From Bacteroidetes bacterium 47-18 (lineage in GTDB: Bacteria > Bacteroidota > Bacteroidia > Chitinophagales > Chitinophagaceae), in contig MKSF01000013.1 of NCBI GenBank assembly GCA_001897155.1, forward strand, positions 1 through 64,000: a stretch of 64,000 nt of DNA, read 5' to 3'. The notes under the pieces are model-generated. The model had not been told where the DNA came from. It did no database searches and was given only the letters and a program-made list of their open reading frames with translations. Shown piece after piece: positions 53,183-61,562 of the stretch; the first letter of the stretch is position 1; each line of letters begins with the position of its first letter. Position numbers and translations under genes: made by a program.

Positions 53183-54610
53183 TCACTCCGGGGCGCTTCT
53201 TTGCCTGCGATGCCAATAACAATAAAAAGGAAGGCCGGAAAGAATAAGCCCCATACCTGTCAAAGACTTAAACGGCGATTCTATAAATGATATGAAGATC
53301 AGCAGGATGCAAAACAGCACAAAGGCTACCGGCACCACCGGGTAAAATGGGGTTTTATAGGGCCGTTCCGCCATCTTCATCCGTTTCCTGAGCCTCACCA
53401 CTCCCCATGCAATAAGACCGAAGAAGATAAAGCCCGCGATCACCACTAGGTCCGTAAGAAAGTCAAAAGAGCCGGAAAACACCAACAGGCAGGCCCAGAT
53501 ACATTGATAAATTAAAGCATAGTGCGGTGTATGGTTACGGGGATGGGAAAGCGCCGCTTTCCTGAAGAACATTCCTTTCTGCGCCATAGCATAATAGATA
53601 CGTGCGGATACAAGGATAGTAGCATTGGTACAGCCAAAGGTAGAAACCAGTATCATACCGCTTATAATATAGGCTCCGCCGGCACCCAGCATCTTATCCA
53701 CCACCAGCACCGCCGCGATGCTGTTTTCATTCTGCTGTACCCCCGCGATCATTTCATCCGCAGGCATCACAAAGAAGTAAGCAGTATTAATAAGAAGGTA
53801 TACCACGATAACGATCGAGATCCCGGCGATCAAAGCCCTGGGCAGATTCCTGCGTGGCTCCGCAATCTCTCCTCCTATAAACCCGAGGCCGATCCAGCCT
53901 TCATAGCCCCAGAATGCGGCCCTCATTGCCAGCACCATAGCGCTGATAAACCCAAATACCGTAAAGCCTCCGGCCGGGAAGCCTTCAGAGACCGTTCTTA
54001 TAGTCTGAACGCTGCCCGTTCCGGAAAAGAACGCGACAAATACAATAGCAATAATGGACAGCAGCAGGGTCAGGGTGAAAAAAAGGCTGATATTCCCGCC
54101 CTTCCTGGCACCCCTTATATTAACAACGGTAAGCGCAATGATCAGCAGGGATGCGGCGATCTTGGCACCGATATTCTTCAGGGGGTATAAGCCCAGGATA
54201 CTTAGCGATTCAGCTTCCGGGGACAGGTGAGGCAAGGTTATAAAAGTACCCAGCGCCCCCGCGAACACGAATGCCACGGACGCTATGGCCGCCGTTTGTA
54301 TAACGGTAAAGCATGACCAGCCGTAAAAGAAGGATATGACCTTTCCGTATGCTTTTTCGAGCCAGAGGAACGGGCCGCCGGAAGAAGGGAATAAGGCGCT
54401 TAATTCAGCGATGCACAAAATACCAAACAAAATAATAATACCGGCCAGCAGCCAGGCCAAGATCACCAGCCAGGGAGCATGCAGCAATGCAGCCATGGGA
54501 GCCGCCTTTTTGAACACACCGGAACCGACGATGGCGCTGATAACAATAATGATGGCCATTTTCAGACCGAAAGACTTACGGAGCCCGCTACCCGGGTTCA
54601 GCTGCTGCAT
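53183..54610 (-). CDS. APC-family amino acid permease
   Basis: 475-residue inner-membrane transporter with 12 helices of the amino acid-polyamine-organocation superfamily, LAT/YfnA-like. The first helix contains the substrate-binding IVGSGVFKKAAPMAALL, then GIIILFGILCIAELSALFP and GPFLWLEKAYGKVISFF in the next helices. The gene terminates against the racemase operon. The transported amino acid is unknown; given the neighbour, ornithine or another racemase substrate could be tested. Gap 54611-54885 has no gene. Confidence 0.88.
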   Translation of the reverse strand: MQQLNPGSGLRKSFGLKMAIIIVISAIVGSGVFKKAAPMAALLHAPWLVILAWLLAGIIILFGILCIAELSALFPSSGGPFLWLEKAYGKVISFFYGWSCFTVIQTAAIASVAFVFAGALGTFITLPHLSPEAESLSILGLYPLKNIGAKIAASLLIIALTVVNIRGARKGGNISLFFTLTLLLSIIAIVFVAFFSGTGSVQTIRTVSEGFPAGGFTVFGFISAMVLAMRAAFWGYEGWIGLGFIGGEIAEPRRNLPRALIAGISIVIVVYLLINTAYFFVMPADEMIAGVQQNENSIAAVLVVDKMLGAGGAYIISGMILVSTFGCTNATILVSARIYYAMAQKGMFFRKAALSHPRNHTPHYALIYQCIWACLLVFSGSFDFLTDLVVIAGFIFFGLIAWGVVRLRKRMKMAERPYKTPFYPVVPVAFVLFCILLIFISFIESPFKSLTGMGLILSGLPFYCYWHRRQRSAPE

Positions 54611-54885
54611 AGGCGTTCTGTATTTGACGGGGAATAAAGCCTGTGAAGGCTCATAAGAAGTTCCCGTTAGTTAGATAAAATGACCCGAAAACGTAAAATG
54701 AGGACGCAGGGACGAGCCGCAAGCCTTAAACGCTTGCTCGAATGTGGATAGTGAAGGTAAGGAAAATTGCAGGAAGCGCAAAACATACCCGTGCCCGGGT
54801 TGCTGTGATACCGCTCCGGCAGCGGCATGAGCCTGTCAGAATTAGACTTACAGCATTCTTCCCGCTGCTGCCACGGGGTGAAAAG

Positions 54886-56244
54886 CTATTTGTTCTTATC
54901 CTCAGGAACAGGACGCTTCTTTTTGTCCTGCCTGCTTAACACTAAATAGCCCAGGATGCCGCCAATAATGGAAGCGGCAAAAATGCCGATCTTGGCCTGA
55001 ACCCGGTAAACCTCATGCGTAAAGGCCAGTTGCGTAATAAAGAGGGACATCGTAAAGCCAATGGAAGCGAGCAGCCCCAGGCCAAAAAGGTTCCTGATAT
55101 TCATCCCTGCCGGGAAAGGCGCTATCTTCAGCCTGGCGCAAAGCCAGGTAGCGCCCACCACACCAGTCACCTTGCCGATAAGCAGTCCTGCGGCAACTCC
55201 TATGGCCACATTGGTGCTGAACAATTCCGTCACGTCTATATCCAGTAACGACACACCGGCATTGGCCAGTGCAAACACAGGGATAATGACAAAGGTCACA
55301 AAAGGGTGCATGGCATGCTCCAGCCGCTGCAAAGGCGGTATCGCATTATCCGTTTCTTTCTTTACCACATCCAGGATATGCAGCTGCTCATTGGTGAGCG
55401 TCGGTATCCGGTTATTCCTGTCCGCATCCCGGAACAGGTCCAGGTACGCGCGGATTTTCCGGATGTAACTATTTTCACTGATCTTAACATCCGCCGGGAT
55501 CGTAAACGCCGCCAGCACTGCCGCGATAGTAGCATGCACACCGGACAGCAGGAAAGCAGTCCATACCCCCAGGATGCCCAATACGGCATAATATATAATG
55601 CTTCGTACGCCCAGCCTGTTGCCCGCATACATCAGGAACAGGAACAGGAAACCGATCAGCAGGCTTATTACGGAGATCTCGGAGGTATAGAAGAACGCTA
55701 TGACCAGCACCGCACCCAGGTCGTCCACAATGGCTAAAGCCGTAAGAAAAACTTTCAGCGCCAGGGGAATACGGTTGCCCAGGAGGTATAATACTCCCAG
55801 GGCAAAAGCAATATCGGTAGCCATAGGTATGCCCCACCCGCTGTGCACTTCTCCCGCCGGGTTGAATGCCAGGTAGATAAGGGCAGGCACCAGCATACCT
55901 CCTATAGCGGCGGCAATCGGCAACAGCGCCTTACGCGGGCTGGACAGCTCTCCCGCCACAATCTCCCGTTTGAGCTCCAGCCCTACAACAAAAAAGAAAA
56001 CGGCCATCAACCCGTCATTGATCCAGTGGTGGATACTGTATTCCAGGTAGGTCCGGCCGTCAAACCGGAACCCAAGCGTATGCTCAAAGAAATGATGATA
56101 AGCCGAGTGCCAGGGAGAATTAGCCAGGATCATAGCCAAAATCACACTAAGACCCAGCACAAGCCCCCCTGATCTTTCCTGCTGTATAAATTTCAGGAAC
56201 GGCCCTGACACCTTATCTATGGGATACTTTTTTTCGTACGACAT
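54886..56244 (-). CDS. nhaA: Na+/H+ antiporter NhaA
   Basis: 452-residue inner-membrane antiporter that expels Na+ in exchange for H+ and controls cytoplasmic pH. The family's ion-binding Asp pair is in ALAIVDDLGAVLVIAFFYTS; other NhaA hallmarks are HHWINDGLMAVFFFVVGLEL near the N-terminus and GWGIPMATDIAFALGVL. Compared with enterobacterial NhaA (about 390 residues) it has an extra hydrophilic loop in the middle (about residues 275-325, containing LDLFRDADRNNRIPTLTN). The start at 56244 (MSYEKKYPIDKVSG) is preferred over an upstream in-frame start at 56310. Confidence 0.94.
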   Translation of the reverse strand: MSYEKKYPIDKVSGPFLKFIQQERSGGLVLGLSVILAMILANSPWHSAYHHFFEHTLGFRFDGRTYLEYSIHHWINDGLMAVFFFVVGLELKREIVAGELSSPRKALLPIAAAIGGMLVPALIYLAFNPAGEVHSGWGIPMATDIAFALGVLYLLGNRIPLALKVFLTALAIVDDLGAVLVIAFFYTSEISVISLLIGFLFLFLMYAGNRLGVRSIIYYAVLGILGVWTAFLLSGVHATIAAVLAAFTIPADVKISENSYIRKIRAYLDLFRDADRNNRIPTLTNEQLHILDVVKKETDNAIPPLQRLEHAMHPFVTFVIIPVFALANAGVSLLDIDVTELFSTNVAIGVAAGLLIGKVTGVVGATWLCARLKIAPFPAGMNIRNLFGLGLLASIGFTMSLFITQLAFTHEVYRVQAKIGIFAASIIGGILGYLVLSRQDKKKRPVPEDKNK

Positions 56245-56502
56245 TTCAGAATTATAATAATGATCTGCGAAGTTACCTATAATATTTTTCAGGGTATTGC
56301 AATTGACCATTCCGCTATGCCTGATGCTTTCCTGGCAGTACCCACACGACGGTCCGGAACAGCCGATATTTTACAAATGCTGTATTCCGGGTGCCTTTAA
56401 GGATATTTTATAATTCATATCTCAACTCTCTGCTATGGCGATATGTTTTACAGGTACCCCTTACACCTGTCCTGTTTTTTCATCAACAAAACCAAACGCA
56501 TT

Positions 56503-56877
56503 ATGGGAAAATATTATTATGGTACGCATCCTGACAAGCACGAAGCCATGAAGATCGCGGATAATGCCGCCCGGCACGACAGCTCAGCTATATGCTATAC
56601 TCCTTCCGGTACGGACGGGGCCTGTACTTTCCATGAAACTACTGCATTATGGACCTGCAAAGCAACGGCGCATTATCAGCCCGGTAGCTGCAACAACGAT
56701 CACACCGTCAACATCTTCAGGGAGAGCAGCGCGGGAGACCTGCCGATGCAAGTGCCCATAGACCATATATCTATTGAAATGTTCAGCGCACTGGCAAACA
56801 CCCCGCCGGATATACCCGGACAGGACCAGGCCGAGACCTACATTGATGCCGGCAGTGAAGACTATTTTAGAGAATAG
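56503..56877 (+). CDS. Small protein of unknown function
   Basis: 124 residues from ATG 56503 (MGKYYYGTHPDKHEAMKIAD). Not recognised. It is soluble, rich in Asp, His and Thr, contains four Cys (ICYTPS, ACTFHE, WTCKAT, SCNNDH) in its first half, and has no signal peptide or membrane segment. An upstream in-frame ATG at 56443 would add 20 residues of hydrophobic/basic character that could function as an export signal, so location is uncertain. Single gene, followed by a 600-base gap. Confidence 0.55.
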   Translation: MGKYYYGTHPDKHEAMKIADNAARHDSSAICYTPSGTDGACTFHETTALWTCKATAHYQPGSCNNDHTVNIFRESSAGDLPMQVPIDHISIEMFSALANTPPDIPGQDQAETYIDAGSEDYFRE

Positions 56878-57476
56878 GCCTGATCCGGAAATAATCTGCC
56901 CAGCCCGCTTAATGATACATTCACAGGCAACTGTATCATCACCGGGACAGGCACTGCCAGGTACAAACCGATCGGGGGTATCAGTATAGCTGGTACCTTT
57001 TGTTTTTAAATGGCCGGCATCCCGGTTACCTGTTCGTTTACGCTTATACCGGCAATACCCTGTATATTATCATATTGCTGTTCCGGGGGCAAAAAGTTCA
57101 TTTACATTAAACAATTCAATATATTTGTTCTGCAAACACCCTAAAACCCCCTATCTTATGATCACCATGTATCCTGCTCCGAAAAGCCGTCCCCCTTCGT
57201 CGAGCCTCATCCGTTGCTACATTTTGCCAAGCGGAAAGCGCAGAAATGCCTCAGTACCGTCATCAGGCCTTATGCTCAAATGATATAACAGGCCCTTCCC
57301 TTAACAGGCATCTGCCCGGTCAGATAAGCTATCCCCTGCATCACCGGGGGGTGGTATTCATATACCTGTACGTACTCCGTAGCAGGACCGTCCGGCAATA
57401 TGGTCTGCACAAGGAATCCGTACCGGGAAAATTTGTATCGCCTGGCAGCGATACCGTTACTATTTAATAATGCACG
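56878..57476. other. Gap upstream of orphan regulator
   Basis: No convincing gene. A minus-strand frame (57276-57506, with DGPATEYVQVYEYHPP) and a 41-codon plus frame starting at 57156 are open but lack support; the minus frame overlaps the regulator start. I call it intergenic, with the regulator promoter unresolved. Confidence 0.4.
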
Positions 57477-58139
57477 ATGATACATATCGCCATAGCAGAA
57501 AAGCATACATTGGTAAGAAGATGTTTATCCCTATTCATAAACGCTTCCGATCAGATGAAAGTGGTCGCGGAAATTTCCGACAGCAGGGAACTGTTCCCCG
57601 CGCTGGCTGCACAGTCCGCAGATGTCCTGCTGCTGGACCTGGGTATGCCGGGCATGAACGGCTTTCATACAGCCGGCCGTATCAGTGAATTATATCCCCG
57701 GTTAAAGATACTGGTATTGACAGTGACCGCCGACCAGAGTACCATACGTAATGTTATCCGCCTGGGACTGCATGGCTATTTCACTAAAAATACAGATCCG
57801 AAAGAGCTGCAGAACGCCATACTGAAGGTACAGGATAACGGGTTCTACTTTGAAAAGCATCTTGCCGATATCATAGAGCCCCTGCTTAAAGATCAGCCTG
57901 CCGGCAGTGCCGCAAAAGAGCAGGTCGCGATCAGCCGGCGGGAAAAGGAGATCATCCTGCTCACGGCAAAGGAATTGTGCGGTAAGGAGATCGCAGCACA
58001 CCTGGACATTGCTTACAAAACGGTGCAGCGGCATAAGGAAAACCTGATCAGGAAAACAGGGGCCAAAAACTTCATGGGTGTGCTCATTTATGCGCTATCC
58101 CGCCATATCCTTTCCGTGGAAGATCTAAATACTGGGTGA
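57477..58139 (+). CDS. Orphan NarL-family response regulator
   Basis: 220 residues. Receiver with D54 in VLLLDLGMPGMNG and Lys in GYFTKNTDPKEL; the acidic pocket at the first strand is reduced to one residue (IAIAEKHTLVRR, where two acids are usual). The C-terminal LuxR-type helix-turn-helix reads ISRREKEIILLTAKELCGKE, then IAAHLDIAYKTVQRHKENLI. No histidine kinase gene is nearby, so it is an orphan regulator. The lipoprotein genes downstream (119-base gap) could be targets. Confidence 0.9.
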   Translation: MIHIAIAEKHTLVRRCLSLFINASDQMKVVAEISDSRELFPALAAQSADVLLLDLGMPGMNGFHTAGRISELYPRLKILVLTVTADQSTIRNVIRLGLHGYFTKNTDPKELQNAILKVQDNGFYFEKHLADIIEPLLKDQPAGSAAKEQVAISRREKEIILLTAKELCGKEIAAHLDIAYKTVQRHKENLIRKTGAKNFMGVLIYALSRHILSVEDLNTG

Positions 58140-58258
58140 AAACACCCATTGTAAAAAACAAATACCACATATATATTTACATCTTAATTGAAACAATTCA
58201 TTCTCCTGCGAAGGAGAATGCCTGAACCCATTTTTTTTATCTCAAAAACCCATGAAAA

Positions 58259-59404
58259 GTGATCAAACAATTCATTAAAATCAGCACGGCTATCTTACTG
58301 CTCTCTTTCGGACTGACAGCCTGTAAGAAAGAAGCCACTACCACCCGGGAACCTGCACAGCAACCGGGAGTGACCTTTATCAACGGCGAAGTGGAGCTCA
58401 ATCCTGTCGCGCTCACCTATTTCCAAAACATCAAAACCATTGTGTTTGCAACCAGGTCCAATGAGCTTGCTACCTATAACGGTATGGAAGCGCTGGAAAA
58501 CGACGCGCTCGGCTCCAAGCTGCACTCCCTGGACATCGTGGACTTTGACACCGAAGCCCCTATCTCCTTTTTCGAGATGCCCACAGAAGAGCAGCATGAT
58601 TTTATGGACAGCCTGGTGATAGCCGAGGCGCTGAATATGTCCCAGAGACTGGCAGGCCAGCAGGACCTCACGGAAATCATGATGCAGCAGAACGAGATCA
58701 TCGAAACGGTCATGGCAGAATTTACCGGTCCCAATGGTTTTATCGCCAACAGGCCCCTGTTCTTTGAAACGCTGACCCTGAGACTGTATCCGGGTATCAT
58801 TGACGGTAATCCCTTTGACCAGACACCTTATGAAGTAAGCGACAACATTACCCATAGCGTACTTATCAACAGCTCCAGGCGCGGGGACTTCCTGGTAGCC
58901 TTACCCAAGCACAACCAGCCCTGGGTATTGCTGAACCTCAGCCACGAGCGTTTTAAGGTAGGCCACGCTGCCATCCTGACCGCCAACATTACCAGCGCCA
59001 CAGCAGCGCACACTCCTGTGACCGTTGAAGCCTGGGCTGACGGCAGCGGCGTTACACAACTGGGATGGGGAAGCTGGCGTACCCGCAGCTATGTGATGGG
59101 TATCCGCCATAAAAAGATCAAATGGACCTGGCGCAGGGGATTCCATACGGAGTATACACCTGTAGGCAACCCCGGCGCCCTCGCCGACCATGGCCTGACC
59201 CACCTGGGTAAGGACTATGTGCACTGGACACAATTCCTGACCGCCAAATGGGCTGCGGACAACAGGTTTACCTGCACAACCCTGGTATGGTGGTGCAGCA
59301 AGCGTGCCTACAATATCAATGTCAGCAACTGGCTGAGCCCGCTGGTGACCCCCAGCGATCTTTACCTGGATAACTGCACATATGTAAGAGGCGTTATTCA
59401 ATAA
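58259..59404 (+). CDS. Lipoprotein with permuted NlpC/P60 (YycO/YiiX-like) domain
   Basis: 381 residues starting at GTG. Signal and lipobox (LLLSFGLTAC, C22). The second half matches the circularly permuted papain-like NlpC/P60 families (COG3863 YycO, YiiX): RRGDFLVALP, catalytic-type His in FKVGHAAILTANI, the WRTRSYVMGIRH region and the nucleophile-type Cys in RFTCTTLVWWCSKRAY, ending VTPSDLYLDNC. Such enzymes hydrolyse amide or ester bonds, in some cases in cell-wall peptides or lipids. Residues about 45-190 are an N-terminal helical region with no assignment. GTG is used because the nearby ATG is out of frame. A second lipoprotein gene follows after 33 bases. Confidence 0.75.
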   Translation: MIKQFIKISTAILLLSFGLTACKKEATTTREPAQQPGVTFINGEVELNPVALTYFQNIKTIVFATRSNELATYNGMEALENDALGSKLHSLDIVDFDTEAPISFFEMPTEEQHDFMDSLVIAEALNMSQRLAGQQDLTEIMMQQNEIIETVMAEFTGPNGFIANRPLFFETLTLRLYPGIIDGNPFDQTPYEVSDNITHSVLINSSRRGDFLVALPKHNQPWVLLNLSHERFKVGHAAILTANITSATAAHTPVTVEAWADGSGVTQLGWGSWRTRSYVMGIRHKKIKWTWRRGFHTEYTPVGNPGALADHGLTHLGKDYVHWTQFLTAKWAADNRFTCTTLVWWCSKRAYNINVSNWLSPLVTPSDLYLDNCTYVRGVIQ

Positions 59405-59437
59405 TTATTTGTAACTTTATTTAATAAACCTCCCCCC

Positions 59438-59854
59438 ATGAAACCGTTAACCATTCTCTCAATAGCCATCGCCGGCCTTATCGGCCTTTCTGCTTTTTCC
59501 TGCAAAAAGAAGAATCCCCAGCTCAGGGAATTTTACAGGAACCAGGACAGGGATCATAACGTAACAGGGCTGTACCGGCTTTACGATCCCCAGGATAGTG
59601 GTACCGCTACGATGTGGGAGTTCAGGGATTCCGGCGAAATAGAGCGATATATGGTAAAGGACGGGCAGACCTATAAGGCTCCCGGCTACTACTGGTACAC
59701 AAAGGACGGGAAGCTGCACAAGCTGTTCTATCCCGGCTCCTGGGACAAAGGCACATACGAGGAAACTGCCGAGTACCGGCTCTCTGCAGGAAAGGATACG
59801 CTGTATCTCCGCGAGGATTACAGCAGCCTCATCAGCATTTTCCTGAGACAATAA
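59438..59854 (+). CDS. Small lipoprotein of unknown function
   Basis: 138 residues, lipobox GLSAFSC (C22) after a hydrophobic signal. Not recognised. The mature part is beta-rich with aromatic residues (VTGLYRLYDPQDSGTATMWE, GYYWYTKDGKLHKLFYPG) and resembles the many small lipocalin- or immunoglobulin-like lipoproteins of Bacteroidota. It probably shares a transcript with the permuted NlpC/P60 lipoprotein upstream. Confidence 0.65.
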   Translation: MKPLTILSIAIAGLIGLSAFSCKKKNPQLREFYRNQDRDHNVTGLYRLYDPQDSGTATMWEFRDSGEIERYMVKDGQTYKAPGYYWYTKDGKLHKLFYPGSWDKGTYEETAEYRLSAGKDTLYLREDYSSLISIFLRQ

Positions 59855-59872
59855 AATAAAGTACATTGCTGA

Positions 59873-59913
59873 CAATGCCTGGTAACCGGATGTTACCAGG
59901 CATTGTACTTTAA
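59873..59913 (+). terminator. Terminator after the lipoprotein pair
   Basis: Arms ACAATGCCTGGTAAC and GTTACCAGGCATTGT around a short loop, followed by ACTTTAA. Confidence 0.8.
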
Positions 59914-59983
59914 GTACCTCCCCGTTCTGCATACTTTTTCCTGTATGCTGCATATTAACATAGCATCTGATAATAATCTGCAG

Positions 59984-59991
59984 TATCTTTG
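59984..59991 (+). promoter_or_regulatory. -7 promoter box TATCTTTG
   Basis: TAnnTTTG match. It rules out the in-frame TTG at 59989 as start of the following gene, because transcription would begin about 59998. Confidence 0.55.
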
Positions 59992-60069
59992 CGTTATCTG
60001 CCGGGCATCCCGGCCGCGGCACCCGCGGCAGGCCCGGAAAGTCTCCCTCTATTAAAGGATATGTGTGCT

Positions 60070-61422
60070 ATGGAATATGCGATTGTAGATATTGAAACAA
60101 CAGGAGGCAATGCCGCCAACAGCAGGATAACGGAAATTGCCATCCGCATCCATAACGGGCTGGAAGTAACGGACCGCTTTGACACCCTCATCAATCCCGG
60201 ACGGGATATTCCCCCGGCTATATTCGCGCTCACCGGTATTGACAATGATATGGTCCGGGACGCCCCTCCTTTTGAGGACATCGCATCCCGGGTATACGCC
60301 ATGCTGAAAGACAGGGTTTTCGTGGCGCATAATGTCAACTTTGACTATTCTTTTATCCGGCACCAACTGGAAGCCTGCGGCTATAACTGGACCGCCCCGA
60401 GGCTCTGTACTGTCAGAACGGCACGAAAAATAAAGCCCGGTCTCCGCTCTTACAGCCTGGGAAACCTCTGCGAAAACCTGGAAATACCCCTGCACAACCG
60501 GCACCGCGCCGGAGGGGACTGTGACGCTACCGCCCTGCTTTTCTCAAAACTGCTGGAATGGGATACGGACAATACGATCCGGGACATGCTGAAGAAAGTA
60601 TCAGGCGACCAGCGCCTGCCCCCCAATCTACCGCAGGAACAATATGAAAAATTACCCGGGAAGCCGGGCGTTTATTATTTTCATGATCAAAAAGGCAAGG
60701 TCATTTACGTAGGCAAGGCGCTCAATATTAAAAAAAGGGTCGGGCAGCATTTCAGCGGACATAATATCAGGCCCCAACGTCAGCATTTCCTCAGGGAGAT
60801 CTTTTCCCTTTCGTACGAGGTCTGCGCAACCGAGCTGATGGCCCTCCTCCTGGAGTGTATCGAGATCAGGAGATTGTGGCCGGCGCATAACCGCGCCCTT
60901 AAGAGATTTGAGCCCAGGTTCGGGCTGTTCGTTTACGAAGACCTGGAAGGCTACAAGCGGCTGGCAGTCGGTAAGCTGTCCCGGCCGCACTCCTGCGTTA
61001 CCGTTGTGAACCGGGAATATGAGGCTGCCCAGTTGCTGAAAAAGCTGGCGGATCAATTCAGCATTGACATACGATTCTGCCGCTTCAGCACCCAGGCTCC
61101 CGCTCCGGCAGCAGCAGAAAAGCCCCTGCCCCCGGCAGAGGTCCATAATGCCCTGGTAGACCGCGCCCTGGAAGCGCTGGAAGCCTCCCGCCCCACATTT
61201 GCGATCCTGGACAAAGGCAGGGAAACCGGGGAGCAAAGCTGTATCTGGATGGAAAAAGGGAATTTCTACGGCATGGGCTATATCTCCGATGACAGCCAGC
61301 TCACGGAACTTACCGAAATCCGGGACAGCCTGCAACGGTCTGCCGGCAACCACTACATGGCCCGGCTCATGCTCAGCTATGCGGAACGACATCCTGCAAG
61401 GGTAAGGAATGTAGAACTGTAA
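60070..61422 (+). CDS. DEDDh exonuclease-GIY-YIG nuclease fusion
   Basis: 450 residues. Residues 1 to about 165 are a DnaQ/PolC-type 3'-5' exonuclease: YAIVDIETTGG (D7, E9), VAHNVNFDYSFIRHQL and HRAGGDCDAT (His and Asp of DEDDh). From about 196 a UvrC-type GIY-YIG nuclease domain begins: LPGKPGVYYFHDQKGKVIYV, then GKALNIKKRVGQHF and ATELMALLLECIEIR. The remainder lacks a UvrC RNase-H domain. Fusions of this kind occur in several bacteria and may act in nucleotide excision repair like Cho. The start at 60070 fits the exonuclease family and the promoter; 60061 is also possible. Confidence 0.9.
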   Translation: MEYAIVDIETTGGNAANSRITEIAIRIHNGLEVTDRFDTLINPGRDIPPAIFALTGIDNDMVRDAPPFEDIASRVYAMLKDRVFVAHNVNFDYSFIRHQLEACGYNWTAPRLCTVRTARKIKPGLRSYSLGNLCENLEIPLHNRHRAGGDCDATALLFSKLLEWDTDNTIRDMLKKVSGDQRLPPNLPQEQYEKLPGKPGVYYFHDQKGKVIYVGKALNIKKRVGQHFSGHNIRPQRQHFLREIFSLSYEVCATELMALLLECIEIRRLWPAHNRALKRFEPRFGLFVYEDLEGYKRLAVGKLSRPHSCVTVVNREYEAAQLLKKLADQFSIDIRFCRFSTQAPAPAAAEKPLPPAEVHNALVDRALEALEASRPTFAILDKGRETGEQSCIWMEKGNFYGMGYISDDSQLTELTEIRDSLQRSAGNHYMARLMLSYAERHPARVRNVEL

Positions 61423-61562
61423 TATGGCCTCTGACTTCCCGGGGCACCCGGCGTGTTTTTTTAATATATCAAATCAGCATAATAAGATAAGAAAAGTTTA
61501 AATTCCATTTCGGCATCAACCTTTCAAAATACGGATTGTTAGAATCGGACACTCAATAAACC

